Of a stretch of DNA of 12,048 nt, positions 6,283-12,048 are shown piece by piece. The notes below the pieces were generated by a model. That model was not told the origin of the DNA. It was given only the letters and a program-made list of their open reading frames with translations, and did no database searches. The translations under genes and the position numbers were made by a program. The stretch is from DAOTXL01 sp034434895 (GTDB taxonomy: Bacteria > Chloroflexota > Anaerolineae > JAAYZQ01), in contig DAOTYI010000289.1 in assembly GCA_034434895.1 (NCBI GenBank), forward strand, positions 1 to 12,048. The letters run 5' to 3'. Each line of letters opens with the position of its first letter. Position 1 is the stretch's first letter.

Positions 6283-6349
6283 ATTCCGCATTCCGCATTC
6301 CGCATTCCGCATTCCGCATTCCGCATTCCGCATTCCGCATTCCGCATTC
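6283..6349. repeat. Heptanucleotide tandem repeat, nine copies of ATTCCGC
   Basis: Nine perfect head-to-tail copies of the 7-bp unit ATTCCGC occupy 6283-6345, followed by a partial copy. On the transcribed strand it reads GCGGAAT repeated. It begins right at the TAG of the Fe-S protein gene and fills most of the 91-bp gap before the GcvH-like gene, the only large gap inside this operon. A poly-A plus AAGGAGG ribosome site follows. A slippage-prone simple repeat of this kind resembles the heptamer STRR repeats known in cyanobacteria. It is not a CRISPR array. Confidence 0.95.
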
Positions 6350-7560
6350 TATTGGATAGCCTCCCACAGCAGTTCGCTGACATCCAGTGTACGGATGCGG
6401 ACCTTTTCTTTGCGTGCTGCGCCCAGCAGGGTGCGTTTGCATTGCTGGCAGGCGGTGATGATCAGCTCTGCGCCGGTCTCCTGGGCCTGGCCCAGACGAC
6501 GGCGGGCCACCGCCCCCGACACCTCGGCGTCGGCCATCTCTACGTCGCCGCCGCCGCCGCAGCACAGGGCATACTGGCGGTTGTCCCGCATTTCCACAAA
6601 CTCCAGACCGGGGATGGCCTGGATGATCTGGCGTGGCTCATCGTAAATGCCGCTGGTGCGCCCCAGGTCGCACGGGTCATGGTAGGTCACCTTTTTGTTT
6701 ATCTCTTTCAGGTGAAACGCTCCAGCTTTGACCAGATCGGCCAGGAATTCGGTTTCGTGCCGGACGGCAAAACCCAGTGGTTCGCCCAGCAGGTGGGGGT
6801 ATTCGTGCTTCCAGGTGTGGTAGCAGGAAGGACAGGCTGCCACCAGCGTTTTGGCCTTTAGCGCCCGCACCGCCTCGACATTGTGGCGCATCAGGGCGAG
6901 GGCCTCTTTGCCCATGCCGGCGATCATCAACGGAAAACCGCAGCAGTATTCATCGCCACCCAGGGTCGTAAAGTCAATCCCGGCCCTGCCCAGGATGGCC
7001 ACCAGGCTCTGCGGCACGCTGTAGACCATCGGGTAGAAAGCAGCCACGCAACCCATGAAATAGACGACCTCTGCGCTCTGTCTGCGATCCAGCCCCTCCG
7101 GCACCGTCGGCAGGTTCGCCGTCCAACCCAGGCGGTTCTGATTGGGGTCGCCGGAGATGTTATAGTGGGTTGTGACCGTATCGCGCAGCCGGTTCATCAG
7201 TGGGGGATGCAGCCCCAGCTCTACCAACTGCTCGCGCATGGCGATCCACAGCGGCCGCATCTCGATCCCCACCGGACAGACCTGATAACAGCGGGCGCAC
7301 AGGGTGCAGTCGTACACCCCCTGAGCAAAGAGGGCCAGTTCCTCGTCGCTCACCGGCTTGCGGCGCAAAAGACGGGCCAGCCAACCATCCCGCCGCAGGA
7401 AACTGCGCAGCGCGTCAATCTTCTTGAAGGGGGTGATCGCCTCCAGAGTCCCCTTTTCGGCAAAGGTCGGGCACCATATCCGGCACTCGCCGCAGCGAGT
7501 GCAGGCATCCAACTCGATCAACTGGCGGACGGTGAAGAAGGAAGGGTCTATCTTGGCCAT
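6349..7560 (-). CDS. HdrD/DsrK-like Fe-S protein with two CCG domains
   Basis: This cytoplasmic, 403-residue electron-transfer protein has no signal peptide. Two [4Fe-4S] ferredoxin motifs lie in the N-terminal third (Cys20/23/26/30 and Cys85/88/91/95). Two complete CCG (cysteine-rich) domains follow: Cys171, Cys206-207, Cys243/246 and Cys297, Cys333-334, Cys371/374. CCG domains of HdrB/HdrD hold unusual Fe-S clusters that reduce or form disulfides. This layout is that of HdrD, DsrK, TmcB and GlpC-type proteins, which dock on a NarI-like membrane cytochrome. Here that partner is the gene just upstream, with a 4-nt ATGA overlap that implies translational coupling and equal amounts. The next gene encodes a lipoyl carrier, whose dithiol/disulfide is a plausible substrate. 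All expected cysteines are present. The physiological substrate is inferred; a glycolate/lactate-oxidase-type subunit is less likely because no flavin dehydrogenase is adjacent. Confidence 0.9.
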   Translation of the reverse strand: MAKIDPSFFTVRQLIELDACTRCGECRIWCPTFAEKGTLEAITPFKKIDALRSFLRRDGWLARLLRRKPVSDEELALFAQGVYDCTLCARCYQVCPVGIEMRPLWIAMREQLVELGLHPPLMNRLRDTVTTHYNISGDPNQNRLGWTANLPTVPEGLDRRQSAEVVYFMGCVAAFYPMVYSVPQSLVAILGRAGIDFTTLGGDEYCCGFPLMIAGMGKEALALMRHNVEAVRALKAKTLVAACPSCYHTWKHEYPHLLGEPLGFAVRHETEFLADLVKAGAFHLKEINKKVTYHDPCDLGRTSGIYDEPRQIIQAIPGLEFVEMRDNRQYALCCGGGGDVEMADAEVSGAVARRRLGQAQETGAELIITACQQCKRTLLGAARKEKVRIRTLDVSELLWEAIQ

Positions 7561-9023
7561 CAGTGGCTTTCCTTTCGAGCAGCGTCAAGGCCGGCGATGA
7601 ACGGGCCGGCCAGGATGTGCATGAACTTGCTGAACGGCAGGTAGGCAAAGAAGGCGGCAACCAGCCAGGCGTGCAGGTACCACAGCGCAGGGTAGATCGA
7701 GGTCCACCTCAGGTTCAGCCAGCGCAACAAGGCTGCGACCCCATAACCCAGGAAAGAATGGACGGCTACATCGGGCGGCGTGCCGGCGCTCAGCAGGCGG
7801 ATCCCCTCGGTCAGGATGCCGATCAGGAGGATGGCCCCCAGCAAAAAGATGGCCGTCCTGTCCTGGGCAAAGGTCAGCAACCGTCGGTCGCGCAGGACAA
7901 AGCGCCGGAACAGGGCAAAAAGGATGCCCAGGAGCATCAACGTGGCCAGGAAATCGTACGCAAAGGCCACACCCGGCGCATCTTTGTTCGACAGCGTCTG
8001 CGTCCAGGCGGCAGAGGGCCACAACGCCTGGCCCAGCCAGGTGATCAGGCCCAACAGGAAGCGGGCCAGGAAGGGCAGATAGATCAGGGCGTGCATGGCC
8101 CAGCGGCCGACACTCTCCCGCAAAACGCGCCGCAGGAAGATGCCGTCGGCTATCACTGACCCAAGAAAGCGCAGGAAACGCCTCGAAAACAGAAAGCGGG
8201 TCGTGTCGGCAGCCAGATAGTTGAGCTTCTCCATAGGCGTCAGGCCCGGATGGCCGGGGATCGTCCCCCGCAGGTAGAGGGAGGCGTTCCACACCATGCC
8301 CACGCCCAGGACCAGCAGAGCAATGAGGGAACCATAGTCGGTCTTGACCGGGGTGGGATCAAGCGAGGCGACGCTGACTGTGGGTGAGGCGTCGTGGCAG
8401 GCCATACACAGCACGCTGCGGGCCGGCAGGGTCACGGCCGGTGCGCCCACCTGATTGCCTGCCGTATGACACCTGTCACAGCCGATCTCTTTGACGATGG
8501 CATGGGCGGTGCGATCCAGCGGAGTGCCGCTGGCGTCCACTCTGGCCAGCACCACCCGACCTGTGGCAGTTTCCTTCGTCACCGGCAGGTCAGGGCGGTG
8601 GCAGGCGGCGCAGTCGGTACTGGCGTGCGGAGCGCCCATGTTGACGTGGCTCAGAATGGCCGAATGGCAGTCGGCGCAGGCCACGGCCTGATCGGCGCGG
8701 TGCGGGTTGCGGGCCAGGTCGCTGTGGCAGGCCACACAGGCGATTCCACCGTGAAGGGAAGCTCGATACTCATCCGCATTCACATGCACGGTGCTGCGCC
8801 CTACCGTCGCCCACCCATCCACGCGGGGATCGGCGTGGCAGTTCAGGCAAAAGGAGAGGCTGGCCTGGCTCCCCTCGACCCCGGCCAGATTGGGTTGTCG
8901 GTGGCAGGCCAGGCAGTCCTGGCCGGTTTCTGCCGGGCCTTGGGCCAGGGTCGGCAGGGTGGCCAGCAGGGCGAACAGGATGGCCAGAGGGATCATTACA
9001 GGGCGGGCAAGTCGGTGCATCAT
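7560..9023 (-). CDS. Heptahaem cytochrome c fused to NarI/DsrM-like cytochrome b
   Basis: This is a 487-residue membrane cytochrome. A signal peptide (1-28, ending T-L-A-Q) exports an N-terminal domain with seven CxxCH haem-c motifs, at Cys37, 59, 96, 116, 138, 182 and 206. Then come five to six membrane helices (~231-251, 309-330, 353-372, 390-410, 445-470). The last ends with H-A-W-L and P-F-S-K-F-M-H (His451, His469), the haem-b and quinone-site signature of NarI, DsrM and HdrE. It is thus a natural fusion of a DsrJ-like cytochrome c with a DsrM-like subunit. The start chosen is ATG 9023, whose ATGA overlaps the stop of the cytochrome b gene; the frame is open further upstream but without a signal peptide. 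It probably links the Fe-S protein on the cytoplasmic face, the quinone pool and extracytoplasmic haems. The direction of electron flow cannot be read from sequence. Confidence 0.88.
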   Translation of the reverse strand: MMHRLARPVMIPLAILFALLATLPTLAQGPAETGQDCLACHRQPNLAGVEGSQASLSFCLNCHADPRVDGWATVGRSTVHVNADEYRASLHGGIACVACHSDLARNPHRADQAVACADCHSAILSHVNMGAPHASTDCAACHRPDLPVTKETATGRVVLARVDASGTPLDRTAHAIVKEIGCDRCHTAGNQVGAPAVTLPARSVLCMACHDASPTVSVASLDPTPVKTDYGSLIALLVLGVGMVWNASLYLRGTIPGHPGLTPMEKLNYLAADTTRFLFSRRFLRFLGSVIADGIFLRRVLRESVGRWAMHALIYLPFLARFLLGLITWLGQALWPSAAWTQTLSNKDAPGVAFAYDFLATLMLLGILFALFRRFVLRDRRLLTFAQDRTAIFLLGAILLIGILTEGIRLLSAGTPPDVAVHSFLGYGVAALLRWLNLRWTSIYPALWYLHAWLVAAFFAYLPFSKFMHILAGPFIAGLDAARKESH

Positions 9024-9745
9024 CGGACCTTCATCTCCTCTATCCGCTCCGGTTCGGCCTGGAGCCGTTCCCACTGCAACGGCCGTTCGTGACGGAGCTC
9101 TTCCTCCGTCTCTTTGCCGGTAAAGATCACCTTGTTGAGCGGGAACTTTTCAAAGCGGATGTGGGTGTTAAACAGATGGACGATGTAGATAAAGCCGACG
9201 GCCAGCAGGGCTTCGTCGCTGTGCATGATGTGAGCGATGTTGATGACAAAGCCGGGCAAGAACTTGCTGAAGAATGTTGGGAACCACAGCACCAGCCCGG
9301 ACAGGCCGATAATCGGCACGCCCCAGAAGACGGCCCAGTAGTCGAATTTTTCAAAATAGGTAAAGCGGTCAAACAGGGGCCGGCTGCCCTGGCCCAGGAA
9401 GTAGAGAAAGTTATGCCAGATATCCCGGAAATCTTTGATGGACGGCACCGGTGTATCCGGCCCCCACGGCTTTTTCTTGCGCACCAATACATAGTGGGCG
9501 ATGTAGGCCAGGTGCAGCACGCAATAGAGAGCAATGATGATCGCGCTGATGCGGTGGATGACGCCCATCACCGCCACGCCCCCCTGCAAGCGGGTGAGCA
9601 GCCTCGCCCAGCCGGTGTGGGGATACTTGAGCGGCATGCCGCTGATGGTCGAGCCGAAAAAGCTGACCAGGACCAGGAGGTGGATCACGCGGTGATAGAC
9701 GTTGAAACGCCAATATTCGACCGGTCTGGTCGGCCTGTCAGTCAT
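9020..9745 (-). CDS. Four-helix cytochrome b (FdnI/b561-like quinone-reactive subunit)
   Basis: This 241-residue membrane protein has about four helices (~18-36, 58-88, 137-157, 168-195). Histidines are placed as in diheme cytochrome b subunits of formate dehydrogenase and Ni-Fe hydrogenase: His18/His22 in helix 1, His64, His78 and His84 around helix 2, His172/His175 and His190/His195 near helix 4. Such subunits pass electrons between extracytoplasmic carriers and (mena)quinone. The ATG at 9745 is chosen because AAAGGGGAGG lies a few bases upstream and the residues N-terminal to it lack family likeness. An in-frame ATG at 9775 is the alternative. It overlaps the upstream hexahaem gene by 8 nt (ATGACTGA) and the downstream heptahaem gene by 4 nt, so all three are translationally coupled. 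The C-terminus is a charged Glu/Arg-rich tail. It likely forms a cytochrome bc pair with the hexahaem lipoprotein. Confidence 0.87.
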   Translation of the reverse strand: MTDRPTRPVEYWRFNVYHRVIHLLVLVSFFGSTISGMPLKYPHTGWARLLTRLQGGVAVMGVIHRISAIIIALYCVLHLAYIAHYVLVRKKKPWGPDTPVPSIKDFRDIWHNFLYFLGQGSRPLFDRFTYFEKFDYWAVFWGVPIIGLSGLVLWFPTFFSKFLPGFVINIAHIMHSDEALLAVGFIYIVHLFNTHIRFEKFPLNKVIFTGKETEEELRHERPLQWERLQAEPERIEEMKVR

Positions 9746-10613
9746 GAGGGCCTCCCCTTTCTGGTTGTTGTTCATGGGGTCCCCCGCGCCGCAACCGTTC
9801 ATGCAGACTGCGCAGGAACCAAAGCCCGGTGTGGGTGTAGAACAGGGCCAACACACCGACGACCAGGCAGGTGAAAAAGAGGGTCACCCAGAAAAAGAGC
9901 TTGAAATCGGTGGCACGTGGGTCGTTGGGGTCAGGGTTGAGCGTTGCAGCAGCGTGGATGCGATAGCTGGCAAACTGGTCGTTGGCCGCCGGATGGCAGC
10001 GGCGACAGGCAGGCAGCGACTCGCTCGTTTCATACAGGGCCAGGACGGTGTGGGCACCGTGACAGTCGGTACAGGTGGCCGTCGTCTCGCGGCCCAGGAG
10101 GGCTGCCTTGCCGTGGTAGTTGTGCTCGTAGCTCTTGACCGCCTCTGGATGGCAGTTGCCGCACGTCTCACTGACGCTGGTCAGCAGCTCGGCCCGCGTC
10201 TCTTTCGTAACGTAGTGAGGGTTGTGGCAGTGGCCACAGGTGGGGGCCGGCTGATCCAGCCTGATGTCGGAGGGGTTGGCCCGCACCCCGGCGTGGACAC
10301 CCTGCGTGCAGGCAGCATACTCGTAGGGGTGACACGCTGCGCACCTCTGATAGTCGTAGAGCGCCGTCGCTTCGGTCGTCAGCCGGGATGTGTCGGGATG
10401 AGGAGTGGTCGGCTCGCCGGGTTGGATGTCGGCATGGCAATCGGTGCAGGCCAGGTTGCCATGTGCCGAACGCTGGAAACGCTCAATATCCACCTGCCAC
10501 GATGAGGTCTCTGCTGGCCTGACCAGGGAGGGGGGCCAGGTGGGTGGGCGGGGCGTACACCCCAACAAAAGGATTGAACACAGCAGAATGGTCAGGAACC
10601 TCTTTGTTCGCAT
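9738..10613 (-). CDS. Hexahaem cytochrome c lipoprotein with C-terminal membrane helix
   Basis: This is a 291-residue exported multihaem cytochrome. The N-terminus ends in a lipobox L-L-L-G-C (Cys19). Six CxxCH motifs start at Cys56, 91, 126, 151, 181 and 203, with several extra histidines that could be distal ligands, as in NrfH/NapC and c3/c7-type proteins. A hydrophobic helix (~240-262) follows, then a short basic tail. The chain is therefore apparently anchored at both ends, by lipid and by helix. It is the first gene of the operon; the start ATG 10613 has GGTAGGG about six bases upstream, and the operon promoter lies about 80 bp away. It should exchange electrons with the cytochrome b encoded next, outside the membrane. 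Its redox partner or terminal acceptor is unknown. Confidence 0.9.
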   Translation of the reverse strand: MRTKRFLTILLCSILLLGCTPRPPTWPPSLVRPAETSSWQVDIERFQRSAHGNLACTDCHADIQPGEPTTPHPDTSRLTTEATALYDYQRCAACHPYEYAACTQGVHAGVRANPSDIRLDQPAPTCGHCHNPHYVTKETRAELLTSVSETCGNCHPEAVKSYEHNYHGKAALLGRETTATCTDCHGAHTVLALYETSESLPACRRCHPAANDQFASYRIHAAATLNPDPNDPRATDFKLFFWVTLFFTCLVVGVLALFYTHTGLWFLRSLHERLRRGGPHEQQPERGGPHD

Positions 10614-10644
10614 TATTCCCTACCTTATTGGCGGCTATGAATCG

Positions 10645-10660
10645 TCCACCATGACGTGGA
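10645..10660. promoter_or_regulatory. Short inverted repeat in the operon leader
   Basis: TCCAC (10645-10649) and GTGGA (10656-10660) form a 5-bp inverted repeat with a 6-bp spacer. It lies about 25-40 bases downstream of the predicted start of the minus-strand transcript, where a repressor site or a leader hairpin could be. It is short enough to arise by chance. Confidence 0.25.
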
Positions 10661-10690
10661 ATGGCCAGGTCCCGGCCTTTTTCGCCATGC

Positions 10691-10719
10691 ATGATACCCC
10701 ACCTGATGGAAAATGTCAA
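10691..10719 (-). promoter_or_regulatory. Sigma70-type promoter of the cytochrome/lipoyl operon
   Basis: Read on the minus strand, a perfect TTGACA (10719-10714) is followed by a 17-bp spacer and TATCAT (10696-10691, 5 of 6). Transcription would begin near 10684, leaving a leader of about 70 nt before the hexahaem gene. This is the only strong promoter I see for the seven-gene set. No further strong promoter was seen in the tight junctions. Confidence 0.75.
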
Positions 10720-10773
10720 AAGCAGAGGACAGCATTACCGGCGTGGCCCGCGATTCATCCTGGGCTACACTTC

Positions 10774-10802
10774 TTGCCAGTTGCCACCAGATATGGTATA
10801 AT
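10774..10802 (+). promoter_or_regulatory. Sigma70-type promoter with extended -10 for the LCP gene
   Basis: TTGCCA (10774-10779, 5 of 6), a 17-bp spacer and a perfect TATAAT (10797-10802) are preceded by TG at 10794-10795. Transcription would begin near 10809. It diverges from the cytochrome operon promoter; the two -35 boxes are 54 bp apart, so one regulator could reach both. The ~70-nt leader contains two short inverted repeats (CCGGA/TCCGG at 10826-10843 and GAGCC/GGCTC at 10843-10860) of uncertain meaning. Confidence 0.75.
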
Positions 10803-10880
10803 TAATTTATGCTCGCCCAAATCTGCCGGACAGACCGATCCGGAGCCTGACCACGGGCTCTGGGATTCTATGGAGGCAAC

Positions 10881-12048
10881 TTGAGCATAACGGCGATCCA
10901 AAAACAAAGAATGCCGAGAGGTCGCAGCCGGCCCCCCGTGTGGCTGCAATTCTTTATCGGCTTTTTCCTTTTTGTCTTTCTGATGGGTGGCTTCTACTCC
11001 GGCTATCTGTTCTATGCCACGATCCGCGAGATTGTGGCCCGGACCGAGCTGCCGGCCATCCCGATCATCCAGATCCCGATCCGCCTGCCGGAGGCCGCAG
11101 CCGGGGAACAAGAGGCAGCAATCGAACCGCTGCCCCAGTTGCCGGAGATGACCCCCGAAGTGAATGACCTCCCGCTGACCTACCAGCAGCCCCAACCCCC
11201 CCTGATCACCGCGGACCGGATCAATGTCTTGCTGCTGGGCATTGACCGGCGTGGCGGACAGGGGTGGGGCTACCGCACCGATACGATCATCATTGTCACT
11301 GTGGACGAGAACAACAAGACAGCGGCCATGCTTTCCATCCCCCGCGACCTGCAATTGGAGATCCCGGGCTATAAGGAGGACCGCATCAACACGGCCAACG
11401 TCTACGGCGAATCGAGCCGCTATCCCGGTGGCGGTCCGGCTCTGCTTAAACGGACCATCGAATACAACTTTGGCATCCCCATTGATTACTATATCATGGT
11501 GGATTTTCAGGGGTTCGAGACGATCATTGACACCCTGGGGGGGATTGATGTGGATGTGCCCCGCACTCTGCACGACACCCAATATCCCGATCCCCTGCCA
11601 GGCGACCCCTATCATTACAAGACGATCCACTTTGATCCCGGCCTGCAACACATGAACGGCAAGCGGGCTCTGCAATATGCCCGTTCGCGCATGAGCACCA
11701 GCGATTTCGACCGGGCCAGGCGCCAGCAACAGATCCTGGTGGCCATCCGCGACAAGGCGCTGAGCCTGAATCTGCTCCCTAAGCTGCCCTCGCTGATCGC
11801 CACCACGGGGAGCATGGTCAAAACCGATATGACCGTGGACGATATGATCAGGCTGGCCCGCCTGGCACCTCAGATTGACATGGGGAATGTCAGGCAGGTG
11901 GTGTTGCAGAAGCCGTATGTCTACGGCCATCGCCGGGCGGCCGATGGCGCAGCCGTGCAGTTGCCCAAATGGGACCTGATCAACCAGTTGGTGGCCGACC
12001 TGTTCAGCGCGCCGCTGGTCATCGCCCCCCCCACGCCGACCTTCGCAC
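10881..12048 (+). CDS. LCP (LytR-CpsA-Psr) family glycopolymer transferase, 3'-truncated
   Basis: LCP enzymes are membrane-anchored and transfer lipid-linked glycopolymers to the cell wall or other surface acceptors. A cytoplasmic basic N-terminus is followed by one membrane helix (~22-46), a Pro/Glu-rich spacer and the LCP domain (~112-295). Marker motifs are N-V-L-L-L-G-I-D (115-122), Y-R-T-D-T (131-135), S-I-P-R-D (152-156), R-I-N-T-A-N (168-173), Y-A-R-S-R (266-270) and D-F-D-R-A-R-R-Q-Q (275-283). The arginines and aspartates in these bind the pyrophosphate and metal. The start is set at TTG 10881 because GGAGG (10872-10876) lies four bases before it. The first in-frame ATG (10911) has no ribosome site and would only shorten the cytoplasmic tail. 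The gene is open at the right edge, where a Pro/Thr linker begins, so a further C-terminal region is expected. With the sortase at the other edge it shows active surface decoration. Confidence 0.92.
   Translation, partial: MSITAIQKQRMPRGRSRPPVWLQFFIGFFLFVFLMGGFYSGYLFYATIREIVARTELPAIPIIQIPIRLPEAAAGEQEAAIEPLPQLPEMTPEVNDLPLTYQQPQPPLITADRINVLLLGIDRRGGQGWGYRTDTIIIVTVDENNKTAAMLSIPRDLQLEIPGYKEDRINTANVYGESSRYPGGGPALLKRTIEYNFGIPIDYYIMVDFQGFETIIDTLGGIDVDVPRTLHDTQYPDPLPGDPYHYKTIHFDPGLQHMNGKRALQYARSRMSTSDFDRARRQQQILVAIRDKALSLNLLPKLPSLIATTGSMVKTDMTVDDMIRLARLAPQIDMGNVRQVVLQKPYVYGHRRAADGAAVQLPKWDLINQLVADLFSAPLVIAPPTPTFA

Noticed and set aside
6283..6349. CRISPR array or encoded repeat peptide (M-R-N-A-E-C-G frame)
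   Set aside because: The 7-bp units have no spacers, so it is a simple tandem repeat. The repeat peptides in the frames across it follow from the DNA repeat.
10755..11930. 391-residue minus-strand open frame
   Set aside because: Antisense of the LCP gene and covers its promoter; no recognisable domain.
1..12048. tRNA, rRNA or insertion-sequence remains
   Set aside because: No cloverleaf-like segment, rRNA-like stretch, transposase or terminal inverted repeat was seen by reading; almost all bases are covered by assigned genes. A computed scan was not possible.

Overview
The window is GC-rich, densely packed bacterial DNA with 4-nt and 8-nt gene overlaps. It is most likely from a Chloroflexota genome (Anaerolineae or Caldilineae-like). 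The grounds are threonine/proline-rich 'PTATP' linkers, lipoproteins ending in LAAGC or LLLGC, an FHA-TPR-propeller giant protein, and a sortase together with an LCP protein. This assignment rests on style of sequence; no marker gene is present.

Layout. (1) Bases 3-521, plus strand: the end of a sortase cut by the left edge. (2) A good promoter (542-570) drives a plus-strand operon of two genes. The first is an FHA/TM/TPR/TolB-like propeller protein (603-3095). The second is an exported rhodanese-DsbA lipoprotein (3102-4364). (3) A convergent minus-strand operon runs from 10613 down to 4385. In transcription order it holds a hexahaem c-type lipoprotein, a four-helix cytochrome b, a heptahaem cytochrome c fused to a NarI/DsrM-like cytochrome b, an HdrD/DsrK-like Fe-S protein with two CCG domains, a GcvH-like lipoyl carrier, a lipoate-protein ligase and a single-domain response regulator. 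It has a near-consensus promoter at 10691-10719. (4) A divergent promoter (10774-10802) drives an LCP (LytR-CpsA-Psr) gene that runs off the right edge.

Two things stand out. First, the rhodanese-DsbA gene contains an in-frame TGA exactly where relatives carry the second Cys of a C-A-C-P-N-E type active-site loop. An 8-bp stem with a GUG loop follows, and its loop begins 22 nt after the TGA, which is bacterial SECIS geometry. I read this as a selenoprotein with a Cys-Ala-Sec site. A routine gene caller would split it into two false genes.

Second, the minus-strand operon joins a lipoyl carrier and its ligase to a DsrMK/HdrDE-like membrane electron-transfer module with 13 c-haem motifs, with no glycine-cleavage genes in sight. 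The inference is a respiratory module in which protein-bound lipoamide is the disulfide/dithiol substrate of the CCG-domain protein. Electrons would be exchanged with quinone and extracytoplasmic c-haems. It resembles the sHdr-LbpA logic of sulfur oxidisers, but with different partners. Everything beyond the domain calls is inference from gene order.
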